Below are positions 8,473 to 15,157 of a DNA stretch of 21,559 nt, piece after piece; the stretch's first letter is position 1; each line of letters starts with the position of its first letter. A model generated the notes under the pieces. That model ran no database searches, had not been told where the DNA came from, and worked only from the letters and a program-made list of their open reading frames with translations. Source of the stretch: a virus; IMG/VR virus record IMGVR_UViG_3300042566_000361, positions 1 to 21,559 of that record. One strand, written 5' to 3'. The position numbers were made by a program, and so were the translations under genes.

Positions 8473-8794
8473 AGTCAGCTTTAAATTTCATATTTCCTGT
8501 TATCTTCACATCCTGCTGCTCTATGTAGCCTCTTTTCTTTGCTTTACATTTTAAATAGAACATTGTGGATAGTGGATTGCCTTTTTTTATTTGTTGGTGC
8601 AAAGCTGATTCTGCAAAGTCCAAAGCTACATTGTCAATTTCTTTTACAGCTTGTTTGTATTTCTTATCTTCTTTTAACCAACGATAATGTGTCTCTCTAC
8701 TTATTCCAACTTCTTTACAAGCTGATGTAACTATGTTTAATGACTTTTCCAACGCTTCAATCATTTTCTTTTTTAATATGTCATTATTCGTCAT
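8420..8794 (-). CDS. terS: Terminase small subunit (DNA recognition)
   Basis: 124 aa. Residues about 12-45 form a helix-turn-helix (ALEKSLNIVTSACKEVGIS then RETHYRWLKED), the N-terminal domain type of phage small terminases of the phBC6A51 kind. It continues with a helical oligomerisation segment and the recurring phrase NPLSTMFYLKCKAKKRGY. The C-terminus is acidic and probably contacts the large subunit. It should bind the packaging site and load TerL. Location directly before the large subunit, with overlapping ends, supports the call. A GGTACTT motif lies 21 bases before the ATG. Confidence 0.88.
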   Translation of the reverse strand: MTNNDILKKKMIEALEKSLNIVTSACKEVGISRETHYRWLKEDKKYKQAVKEIDNVALDFAESALHQQIKKGNPLSTMFYLKCKAKKRGYIEQQDVKITGNMKFKADFGESNTIQPTSESEENS

Positions 8795-8810
8795 TTTCTT
8801 TATTTTTTAA

Positions 8811-9017
8811 TTATAAAGTACCAATAAATCTATCTAAATACCATTTAGCCTTTTCTAGGTCTTCTTTTAACTTTGTTTTGTCTTTCTTCCCTGCTCTGCT
8901 AATATACTTTACTACATTGCCTAAATGAAAGTTTAAATCCCATGCTTCAATTACTTTTATAGCTTCGTAGGTGTTTTCTTTACCTCCGTAGTGTTCAGGA
9001 TTGTTTACTTGACTCAT
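8811..9017 (-). CDS. DUF3310 family protein
   Basis: 68 aa. The sequence starts NNPEHYGGKENTYEAIKVIEAW and continues through FHLGNVVKYISRAGKKDKTKLKEDLEKAKWYLDR. These are the hallmarks of DUF3310: PxHY at the start, then the LGNxxKYxxRAGKK loop and a final LxKAxWYLD helix. The family is very common in phages and is sometimes annotated as nucleotide-kinase-like, but its activity is not known to me with certainty. Length is normal for the family. Its start lies 23 bases inside the preceding 51-aa gene, and its last codons carry the GGTACTT element found before three start codons in this region. Confidence 0.88.
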   Translation of the reverse strand: MSQVNNPEHYGGKENTYEAIKVIEAWDLNFHLGNVVKYISRAGKKDKTKLKEDLEKAKWYLDRFIGTL

Positions 9018-9150
9018 TTACATTTATTGCTTCTGTTATTATTTGAAAACCTGTATAAACACTTCCTTCAATAGATTTTATTTTAACATCTACTAAAAAA
9101 CCGTTTACATTGATTTTAACGATTTCTCCTTCTAATAATAATTTATCCAT
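8995..9150 (-). CDS. Small conserved-looking protein, 51 aa
   Basis: The ATG at 9150 lies inside the end of the previous gene (the two overlap by 8 bases) and the stop lies 23 bases inside DUF3310. The product begins MDKLLLEGEIVKINVNGF and is beta-rich with alternating hydrophobic residues, like a small OB or SH3-type barrel strand set. No family is recognised. The reading frame is supported by tight packing: without it the gap between its neighbours would be the only noncoding stretch in this part of the operon. Confidence 0.6.
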   Translation of the reverse strand: MDKLLLEGEIVKINVNGFLVDVKIKSIEGSVYTGFQIITEAINVNESSKQS

Positions 9151-9334
9151 TTTCTTTTATTGTTGCTAGTAAAAATTCAAGTAATTGTCTCCTACATTCT
9201 GAACATCCTAAGTTAAAAGGTTTGTTTCCTAAGTTAATTGCTATTTCGTTTAATTCAGTGTAATTAAAGTTAGGTGAATAGTTTTTACCCATTGATTCCC
9301 AATTTAACAAAGATTGCTTTATTTCTTCGTTCAT
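9143..9334 (-). CDS. Hypothetical phage protein, 63 aa
   Basis: 63 aa, helical, soluble, with one CSEC motif at about residues 44-47 (LGCSECRRQLLEFLL), which could hold a metal or simply be structural. The ATG at 9334 overlaps the stop of the preceding membrane protein (ATGA), and the gene ends inside the next small gene. I do not recognise a family. It may lie just downstream of a promoter-like sequence at 9378-9408. Confidence 0.65.
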   Translation of the reverse strand: MNEEIKQSLLNWESMGKNYSPNFNYTELNEIAINLGNKPFNLGCSECRRQLLEFLLATIKENG

Positions 9335-9552
9335 AGATACCTATCGTTTAATCGTTCAAAGAGTGAAGCTATTAATGCAAAGGTAAAAGGAATAGTCAAT
9401 AAATCAAAATAGTTAGTAAAGTTAATTATTTGATAAATTAAGAAACTCCAATAAGTTAAGCAAAGAGGACATGTAAAAGGTTTTCTGTGTAACCAAATAG
9501 GTTTAGGAATGAACTTTGCTATTATGTATGTAGTTGCTAGTAGTTGTATCAT
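9331..9552 (-). CDS. Small membrane protein with CPLC motif
   Basis: 73 aa with two to three hydrophobic segments (about residues 1-20, 28-45 and 49-65). TCPLCLTYWSFL in the middle pairs two cysteines with a Tyr-Trp, a pattern resembling DUF1360-like small membrane proteins. It is probably an inner-membrane protein of the infected cell; the CxxC could be redox-active or metal-binding. ATG at 9552 overlaps the stop of the 37-aa gene upstream (ATGA), and its end overlaps the next gene in the same way, so three genes are linked by coupled starts. Confidence 0.65.
   Translation of the reverse strand: MIQLLATTYIIAKFIPKPIWLHRKPFTCPLCLTYWSFLIYQIINFTNYFDLLTIPFTFALIASLFERLNDRYL
9378..9408 (-). promoter_or_regulatory. 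Bacteroidetes-type promoter inside the CPLC gene
   Basis: On the minus strand, TTTG (9408-9405) is followed by exactly 19 bases and TACCTTTG (9385-9378), a full match to the Bacteroidetes -33/-7 consensus. It lies inside a coding sequence, upstream of the small genes, DUF3310, terminase and tail genes, so it could start a late transcript. Of roughly ten TAnnTTTG matches I read within genes, this was the only one with a correctly spaced TTTG. Confidence 0.4.
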
Positions 9553-9662
9553 TGATTAATATTTTGATAAAATAATTGTTCATTTAATTTTTTAATTAAA
9601 TTATAAAATTCTTGAGGTGTCAATCCACTTTCTAAATACATATTTAACAATTGAATTTCCAT
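9549..9662 (-). CDS. Micro-protein, 37 aa
   Basis: A 37-codon frame starting with ATG at 9662, in a TAATG overlap with the stop of the 87-aa gene, and ending in an ATGA overlap with the start of the CPLC membrane protein. Overlaps on both sides make real translation likely. The product is helical and amphipathic (MEIQLLNMYLESGLTPQEF at its start) with no membrane segment. No function can be proposed. Confidence 0.6.
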   Translation of the reverse strand: MEIQLLNMYLESGLTPQEFYNLIKKLNEQLFYQNINQ

Positions 9663-9925
9663 TAATAAGTTTTATGAGGATTAAATGCCATTTCTTTTCC
9701 TGTTAGATTTTCAAATAATTTATCCAATTCATAAATTAATGAATTACGTTGTACGTTTAAATCACAGGCTTTTTTTAAAATAGAATAAAGCTCTTCGTTT
9801 CCATTATATTTTAAATTAAATTCTTTAAAAGTCATTCGCCTTATTTCATAAAGAGCTTCTTGATTATTCCACATCTTTAAATCAACTGTAATAAGTTTGT
9901 CTATTAAACTACCTGGTGTTTCCAT
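9662..9925 (-). CDS. Small helical protein linked to glycosyltransferases
   Basis: 87 aa. It begins METPGSLIDKLITVDLKMW, a phrase that recalls the SLIDKLSIVNLKIW segment of DUF4254 proteins found in Bacteroidetes polysaccharide loci; this is a resemblance, not a firm assignment. The remainder is helical (ILKKACDLNVQRNSLIYELDKLF). Its start shares a base with the stop of the glycosyltransferase-like gene before it, so it probably belongs to the same functional block. Confidence 0.6.
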   Translation of the reverse strand: METPGSLIDKLITVDLKMWNNQEALYEIRRMTFKEFNLKYNGNEELYSILKKACDLNVQRNSLIYELDKLFENLTGKEMAFNPHKTY

Positions 9926-10599
9926 TATATTGTTTTTAATCCATCGTTTTTAAAATATGATTCTAAATAGCTATTTCTTACAGATGTATGTACTGTTACG
10001 TTTGAGTTTAAAGATGGCATTGATTGAAGTAAACAAACAAATGCTGAACTAATTACATGGCATTCTTTTGCTCTTTCCATTATTGTTAAGGATTCAAATA
10101 AAGGTACTTCTTTTGGTATTCTTACAATTGGTAAGTTAGGTAAATTATTTATTTCATACCCTCTTTGCAAATCATCATGAACAAAAATATATTCTGCATG
10201 ACTTAAAGCATAATTATTAAAATGTTCAAGTTCTTTTTTTAAATCCCTTTTAACCTGAAATTCTTTTCTTAACTTTTTATCATATTTTTTATTCTCAAAA
10301 AAAGCATCGTCTCCTATTTGATTGTAAAGTTCATAACCTTGCTGATCTAAATGAAAGTCCTCTTTGTCTCCTACAAAATTATCTATTGCAGTTCCTATTT
10401 CATTTTCATTATCAATTATTAAAAGTTCTATTTTATTTAAACCTTCATACATTCTTTTTACATTTTCCGCATTATGTCTATAACATAAAATAAAAATAGA
10501 ATCGTATTTTCTTACATCACGTTTATAAATATGTCTTATTAATCCACAATGTACTATGTGATCTCCCATTCCTAAATGATGTGATATTAATTTATTCAT
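9925..10599 (-). CDS. GT-B glycosyltransferase-like protein (heptosyltransferase type)
   Basis: 224 aa. The N-terminus has the loop HLGMGDHIVHCGLIRHIYK (residues 7-25), typical of the nucleotide-sugar or acceptor loop of family-9-like and related GT-B transferases, where LGxGDhI precedes a helix. A second Rossmann-like half ends with AKECHVISSAFVCLLQSM, the place where GT-B proteins bind the donor. It is shorter than a full GT-B enzyme (usually over 300 aa), as phage versions often are. Start overlaps the previous gene by 8 bases. Target and sugar are unknown. Confidence 0.6.
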   Translation of the reverse strand: MNKLISHHLGMGDHIVHCGLIRHIYKRDVRKYDSIFILCYRHNAENVKRMYEGLNKIELLIIDNENEIGTAIDNFVGDKEDFHLDQQGYELYNQIGDDAFFENKKYDKKLRKEFQVKRDLKKELEHFNNYALSHAEYIFVHDDLQRGYEINNLPNLPIVRIPKEVPLFESLTIMERAKECHVISSAFVCLLQSMPSLNSNVTVHTSVRNSYLESYFKNDGLKTI

Positions 10600-11410
10600 T
10601 TGCCCAAAAAAATATATGTTTATAATCTGATTCTAGTTCTTTATATTCATCTTTATATGCGTCATAACCATTTAAAAATTTAACTGTTGGTGCTTCATAC
10701 CAACCAGCAGCTCCAATATGTCCGCAAGTATCGTTTGTTTGTCTGTAAACCTCATTTACATTTTCCAATGGTTCATCAATATAAGTATTTCTGTAACCAC
10801 TTAAAAAAGTATTTGGCATTCCTAATATGTAATGCTGAATAATAGATTCAGTTCCATGAGCAGCGTAAATAGGGTATAATTTAGCGTTTAATGTATCCTG
10901 GTCTGTTCCTTTTACAGAATAATCTCTATTATCTAAAATATTATCTAAATTTTCAAATCTATCTCTAAAATGTTTTGTTAATCCTATCATGCCACCCATC
11001 AAAGGTATGTTATGAGAAACTGAATCTGTAATTGCATGAACTACTTTTGGTGAGTTTTCCCATTCTTTTACCATTTGAGCCTCACGATATGTTAATGGAC
11101 TATCTGTATCTCTGCAAATAATTCTTTCAACATTATATTCAAAAATAGGTAATAATCGCCATAACATAGCCTTACATAATGGTTCAGTTGGTAATACTTT
11201 AAATACTACATTGTACTGTTTCCACCTATTAAATAAACTTTCAAAATGCTCAAAAGTTTTTTCATCAACACAAATGTGTATTCGCCAGTCAGGATAAATG
11301 CAACGAGCGAGACGAATATTAATCCACATCCCACGAAGATAGGAGCTAAAATCAAAGCAATTATGTTCTCTTTTACCATAACCAAAAAGTGAGTAACTAA
11401 TATATTTCAT
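10592..11410 (-). CDS. GT-A-like glycosyltransferase with DTD motif
   Basis: 272 aa. A DxD-type metal motif, CRDTDSPL, is present with Asp101 and Asp103, preceded by hydrophobic strand VERIICR as in GT-A folds. Further on, GGMIGLTKHFRDRF and GTDQDTLN (an acidic pair before a helix) match the acceptor-side region of small transferases. The start ATG overlaps the preceding stop (ATGA at 11407-11410). It probably moves a sugar from a nucleotide-sugar to a glycan or protein; the acceptor is not visible from sequence. Confidence 0.65.
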   Translation of the reverse strand: MKYISYSLFGYGKREHNCFDFSSYLRGMWINIRLARCIYPDWRIHICVDEKTFEHFESLFNRWKQYNVVFKVLPTEPLCKAMLWRLLPIFEYNVERIICRDTDSPLTYREAQMVKEWENSPKVVHAITDSVSHNIPLMGGMIGLTKHFRDRFENLDNILDNRDYSVKGTDQDTLNAKLYPIYAAHGTESIIQHYILGMPNTFLSGYRNTYIDEPLENVNEVYRQTNDTCGHIGAAGWYEAPTVKFLNGYDAYKDEYKELESDYKHIFFWANE

Positions 11411-11973
11411 TTGTTTGAAACGTATTTATAATAGTAAATTATTTCTTCAATGTAAACTTCTTTTTTTAAAAGTCCACTTTTATTTATTTGAGTAGCCCAG
11501 TCGGTATCTTCACCAAAGTTGATTTCAGGAAATGTAAATTGTTTTGCAATGTTACTTTTAATTACATTTAAGTGATTAGGGTAACGTTCGTAAGTTATAA
11601 CATTTGCAGTTGTTCTGTATTCAGAATATTTAATTGAATGTTCAAATATCTTTGGCTCATGCCCATCAAAAGTAATTACACCTCTTAAAGATAAACAATC
11701 AGGCTTACTTTTTAATGCTTTTAATACTAAACGTAAATATTCATCTGATATTTTATCATCATCATCTATAAAACAAATGTATTCACCACTTGCTTTCTGC
11801 AATAATTCATTTCTCTTTTGCCCGATGCTTTTTCCTTTTGGCGCTTCATCAATTAATACTTCAACTATTCCAAAAGCATTCTGCATTTCTAATTGAAAAT
11901 TAATATCAAAGAATAGTTTATTAAACTTTTCAATTCTTTCAGGTAGTGTTGGTATTAAAATAGAAAGTATCAA
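11407..11973 (-). CDS. Family 2 glycosyltransferase
   Basis: 188 aa. SILIPTLPERIEKF at the N-terminus is the first strand and loop of GT2. GQKRNELLQKASGEYICFIDDDD (residues 51-73) contains the helix before and the Asp-rich metal site (Asp70-73). NFGEDTDWA (Glu155, Asp156) is the ED motif carrying the catalytic base. All core elements are present in a compact enzyme. ATG overlaps the upstream stop (ATGA). Cytoplasmic, inverting transfer expected for the family; no membrane segment. Confidence 0.85.
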   Translation of the reverse strand: MILSILIPTLPERIEKFNKLFFDINFQLEMQNAFGIVEVLIDEAPKGKSIGQKRNELLQKASGEYICFIDDDDKISDEYLRLVLKALKSKPDCLSLRGVITFDGHEPKIFEHSIKYSEYRTTANVITYERYPNHLNVIKSNIAKQFTFPEINFGEDTDWATQINKSGLLKKEVYIEEIIYYYKYVSNK

Positions 11974-12653
11974 AGTTTGTTTAATATTAAATGTTCGGGT
12001 AAATTAAATAGGTTTGCTTTTCTTTTTAAGTAAGTTTCGTAGTCTTTTTTATTTACATTCTGCGCTTCTGTTTTTTGGTACTGTGCATCAAATTCAGATA
12101 AACCCCATGCAGGATGCCTGTGAGTAAATAATACTTTTTGATCTCCTTTGTATTCGTATTTAGATAACATTTTAGCTACTTCAGTAGCTTCCATGTCGCA
12201 CCATAAAGAAACATAGTCAGGATGATAAATATAGCCAAAACGATTATAATAATTAACTCCCATTATACTCATTGTCATTAAATTTCCTTTTTGATAGCCA
12301 TCTGAATAATGAATAACTTGGTCGAAGTTTCCTTTAAAATCTTGCCTAATTATATTGTCAAATCCTTTAATTTCAAATACCATGTCATCTGAAGTATTGA
12401 TTAAAATGTCCCAACCTTCAAAAATATCCATGTCTCGATTGATGGCATCTATTTTATTTTTGGATGTACCTCTAACTATGAATACATTGTCATCAGGATA
12501 ACTAAAACCAAACATACTTTCATCATCTTCATCAATGCTAACTAAGATTGTGTAATTCATTGAATTACAAAGCATTATGATATTCTCAATTGCTTTTTTT
12601 GCCTTTTGTGGTCTGCTGCGAGTTGCTAGTTTAAAAAGTATGTGTTCGTTCAC
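11970..12653 (-). CDS. GT-A glycosyltransferase-like protein
   Basis: 227 aa. It opens KLATRSRPQKAKKAIENI, the first strand and helix common to phage GT2-like proteins, then VSIDEDDESM and a probable metal motif NTSDDM (residues 87-91). The C-terminal half has a Trp/His-rich stretch FTHRHPAWGLSEFDAQY that may form the active-site lid. Starts in an ATGA overlap with the previous gene. It belongs to the same fold class as its neighbours but is only distantly similar in sequence, so the group is not a recent duplication. Confidence 0.65.
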   Translation of the reverse strand: MNEHILFKLATRSRPQKAKKAIENIIMLCNSMNYTILVSIDEDDESMFGFSYPDDNVFIVRGTSKNKIDAINRDMDIFEGWDILINTSDDMVFEIKGFDNIIRQDFKGNFDQVIHYSDGYQKGNLMTMSIMGVNYYNRFGYIYHPDYVSLWCDMEATEVAKMLSKYEYKGDQKVLFTHRHPAWGLSEFDAQYQKTEAQNVNKKDYETYLKRKANLFNLPEHLILNKL

Positions 12654-13306
12654 TCTACAAATTTATAAAAAATAGTTTCGCTTTGTAATTCCTTTATAAA
12701 TACTTTTCGATTTTCTTCTATTAACTTTCCTTTTTTATATTCAGGAATACTTGATTTGTGTTCAATAATATAATCTAAGGCGCAAATGTATTTATCAGTT
12801 TCTTCAAGTTGTTGGTAAGGTGCATCGGTTAATCCTGCTTTATATATTCTGTTTGAATAACCAGCGTGTTCAAATCCATACTGCCCATACTCAGAATTAA
12901 AATAACCTACTTTATTTAATACTTCTTTTGTTAAGTATATAAATACACCACCACAATCTCGATATATCTCTAAATCGTTTATTTTAGCTTTTAAATTATG
13001 ACTAGGTTCTAAGTATAGTAAGTGATTATATCCTGAATTAATAAAATATTCAGCCCAATTATTTTCAAATGGATAACAGTCATCATCAAATAAGAAAATA
13101 AAGTCGCAGTCCCTTAAAGTATATAAGTTTTGATTCTTTGAGTATGCAACACCTTTGTAGTTTACATCTTCGTGAATGTGTAAATGATAGTTTTTAGGTT
13201 TATGTTTCTCAAAGTAATTTAGCCACCTATCTACATACTCTTTTCGATTTGGAGTAGTTGTTACGCCAATACCGATTGTAAAATCTGTTTTCTTATTTGA
13301 GTCCAT
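12650..13306 (-). CDS. Family 2-like glycosyltransferase
   Basis: 218 aa. IGIGVTTTPNRKEYVDRWL at residues 11-29 is the nucleotide-binding strand-helix. FIFLFDDDCYP holds the metal site (Asp74-76). YGQYGFEHAGYSNR, about 70 residues later, replaces the ED motif with an EH pair seen in some GT2 branches. The ATG at 13306 is 46 bases inside the preceding gene, a longer overlap than elsewhere in the block; the residues after it fit the fold from the start, so the long overlap looks real. Confidence 0.72.
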   Translation of the reverse strand: MDSNKKTDFTIGIGVTTTPNRKEYVDRWLNYFEKHKPKNYHLHIHEDVNYKGVAYSKNQNLYTLRDCDFIFLFDDDCYPFENNWAEYFINSGYNHLLYLEPSHNLKAKINDLEIYRDCGGVFIYLTKEVLNKVGYFNSEYGQYGFEHAGYSNRIYKAGLTDAPYQQLEETDKYICALDYIIEHKSSIPEYKKGKLIEENRKVFIKELQSETIFYKFVE

Positions 13307-14301
13307 TTGTTTATGTTATAATTTGATTGAACGTATATTTTTAAACTTTCTGCATATTCTTTACGCATAGATTCATCTTTACTTATATTTCTTATAGCCT
13401 TGTACCAGCCATTTATATCACTATTATTTAAAAATATTGCAGTTTCTTTTGGGAATATGTTATAAGGTAGTACATCACTAACTATTGCAGGATTGCTATG
13501 TAAACCAGCTTCAAGTAACTTAATTTCGCTTTTGCATTCGGTAAATGAGTTAGATTGCAATGGGATTAAGCTAACATCAGTTTCATTATAAGCCTTTCCA
13601 TAATCGTGTACCGGTAAACTGTAAACTCTTTGATATTTATCGGTTAAAGTGCCACCACTCATTACCTTTTCATAATAGTTATAGTCTGAATTATCATTGT
13701 AACCACCTAAAACAAATTGAGCGTTTATATCATGCCTTAATATTTTACGAATAGGCATTTCTAAGATTGAAATATCTTCTTTATGGAAAATACCTGCAAT
13801 GTAGCCAAATCTTATTTTCTCGCTTTTAGTTTTGTTTGATTTCCATTGCTCATCTTCGTGATCCAAACAGTTAGGAATTACCTCAACATTCTTATTGTAC
13901 TTTTTAATCTTAGATGCTAAATGCTTAGTTGTGGTTATTACTAAGTCTACATTTTTAAGTATTTCAACTGTCTGACCTGGTATGTTATGTATTTCATATA
14001 ATCTACTTAAATAATGGCTTTTAGGCAATGTCCAAATATCGTCAATGTCAAATATCACTTTAATACCTAATGAATGATATTTTTTAATTATTTCAAGTGA
14101 TTTTCCGTTTGTATAAATTTCTCTTTGATAAACTACTGCAGAATACTGTTTTAACTGTTCATCTGTCGCTGCATCTAAGTCAGGAAATACATCACATTGA
14201 AAGTCTACCATGTCGGAGACTTTTGAGAATGGAACTATTAATCGGTGAAAGGATAACCCATTAAGGTTATTCATATTCGCCTTTATCAGAATTTTTTTCA
14301 T
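13261..14301 (-). CDS. GT-B glycosyltransferase, family 4-like
   Basis: 346 aa, full-length GT-B. The N-terminal domain has NGLSFHRLIVPF and VIFDIDDIWTLP (an acidic segment typical of phage and capsule family-4 enzymes). The linker VEVIPNCLD leads into the second domain, which has IRFGYIAGIFHKED and the donor-site motif ECKSEIKLLEAGLHSNPAIVSD with the Glu of the EX7E type (family hallmark of retaining transferases). First gene of the six-gene block. Its start overlaps the sigma-like gene by 35 bases. Substrate unknown. Confidence 0.8.
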   Translation of the reverse strand: MKKILIKANMNNLNGLSFHRLIVPFSKVSDMVDFQCDVFPDLDAATDEQLKQYSAVVYQREIYTNGKSLEIIKKYHSLGIKVIFDIDDIWTLPKSHYLSRLYEIHNIPGQTVEILKNVDLVITTTKHLASKIKKYNKNVEVIPNCLDHEDEQWKSNKTKSEKIRFGYIAGIFHKEDISILEMPIRKILRHDINAQFVLGGYNDNSDYNYYEKVMSGGTLTDKYQRVYSLPVHDYGKAYNETDVSLIPLQSNSFTECKSEIKLLEAGLHSNPAIVSDVLPYNIFPKETAIFLNNSDINGWYKAIRNISKDESMRKEYAESLKIYVQSNYNINKWTQIRKQILQSVLA

Positions 14302-14764
14302 TATGCTGTCGTTTGAGTTTGTCTTTGATTAATTTAATATCGTTTGCTACTGTTCTGTAAGGTATCTTTGTTTTATTGCTTAATTTCTTTGCGTCGCCAT
14401 GTAAAATATACAATCTTAGTAAATTGACTTCGTAAAATTCTGTTTCATTTTGTGGTGAACTTTCGAGAAAGTTTATCAATACTGAATAATCAATATTTTC
14501 TTTTTCTTCTATAATCTCGTTTAAATTGTCTACAAACTTAACATGATCTACAAAATACTTTTTTCTAAATTTATTTGAATGCCAGGTTCTCCAAACTACT
14601 GCTGAAAAAAAGTGCTTAAGATTTCTAATTTCGTTTAAGTCAAATTTCTTTTCTATAATAATTAAAACAGCTTCAAAGTGGAGGTCATCGCATAAATCGT
14701 GATTGTGGCATACATTCCGAGTAATTTGTTTGTAGATTTTGTTATTTACTAGCTCACTAATCAC
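14267..14764 (-). CDS. Sigma-factor-like transcription regulator
   Basis: 165 aa. DDLHFEAVLIIIEKKFDL near residue 26 resembles region 2 of small sigma factors (DLxQExFLxxxE). LKHFFSAVVWRTWHSNKFRKKY looks like the following helix of region 2. The C-terminal GDAKKLSNKTKIPYRTVANDIKLIKDKL is a helix-turn-helix in region-4 style. Such sigma-like proteins are common in Bacteroidetes phages and may direct late transcription, so it is a candidate activator of the genes after it. Initiation is at GTG, overlapping the stop of the 25-aa membrane peptide (GTGA), so translation is probably coupled. Confidence 0.6.
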   Translation of the reverse strand: MISELVNNKIYKQITRNVCHNHDLCDDLHFEAVLIIIEKKFDLNEIRNLKHFFSAVVWRTWHSNKFRKKYFVDHVKFVDNLNEIIEEKENIDYSVLINFLESSPQNETEFYEVNLLRLYILHGDAKKLSNKTKIPYRTVANDIKLIKDKLKRQHNEKNSDKGEYE

Positions 14765-14838
14765 TTAGACAAAATTAAACAAACTAATAAGAAAACAGCA
14801 ATTAAAATAAATTGAATATCAGTTTTTTTTATTTTCAT
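14761..14838 (-). CDS. 25-aa single-span membrane micro-protein
   Basis: A 25-codon frame: a basic start (MKIKKTD) followed by a hydrophobic stretch FILIAVFLLVCLIL long enough to cross a membrane and a final Ser-Lys. The ATG lies inside the 3' end of the 50-aa gene in another frame (20 bases shared), and the TGA stop overlaps the GTG start of the sigma-like gene (GTGA). Overlaps on both sides argue for real translation. It could be a membrane-acting peptide or merely couple translation of the sigma-like gene. Confidence 0.5.
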   Translation of the reverse strand: MKIKKTDIQFILIAVFLLVCLILSK

Positions 14839-14971
14839 TTGCTAATGCCTTTAAATATTTCATGTATTGATTCCAGTCGAAAGTTCCACGAATAGAGTTT
14901 ACGTCTAATTTTTTTACCCACCATTCTGTTTTAGAAATTAGTGATAAATTTGTTTGATTCTTTGTTTTCAT
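14819..14971 (-). CDS. Micro-protein, 50 aa
   Basis: 50 codons from ATG at 14971, 12 bases after the previous stop. It contains SKTEWWVKKLDVNSIRGTFDW, an aromatic, amphipathic segment that could be a small DNA- or protein-binding helix pair. No family recognised. Good codon usage compared with neighbours, and the only frame covering this stretch. Confidence 0.55.
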   Translation of the reverse strand: MKTKNQTNLSLISKTEWWVKKLDVNSIRGTFDWNQYMKYLKALANENKKN

Positions 14972-14983
14972 GTTTATTTGTTT

Positions 14984-15157
14984 TTATGATGTTATAGAAT
15001 ATCCTTTTGTTTTTTTATTCATTTTATAAGGTTTCATTTCTAAATTTATATTTTTAATATATTCTCTTAATTCCTCAATAGTATTAAATAAAAATATATC
15101 AGCTATTTTTTCTTGACCTTTAGAATTACATTCCCAAATTTTTAATTTATATTTCAT
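14984..15157 (-). CDS. Small protein, 57 aa
   Basis: 57 codons from an ATG at 15157 in an ATGA overlap with the stop of the 282-aa gene. The first part alternates strand and loop (MKYKLKIWECNSKGQEKIAD), then comes a helix (NTIEELREYIKNI) and a basic tail, a layout like a small ferredoxin-like or phage inhibitor protein. Function unknown. The coupled start makes it a probable gene. Confidence 0.6.
   Translation of the reverse strand: MKYKLKIWECNSKGQEKIADIFLFNTIEELREYIKNINLEMKPYKMNKKTKGYSITS

Noticed and set aside
14770-14777. TAnnTTTG match upstream of the sigma-like gene
   Set aside because: No TTTG at the right distance, and the site lies in the coding sequence of the 25-aa peptide; several similar unsupported matches occur by chance in this AT-rich DNA.
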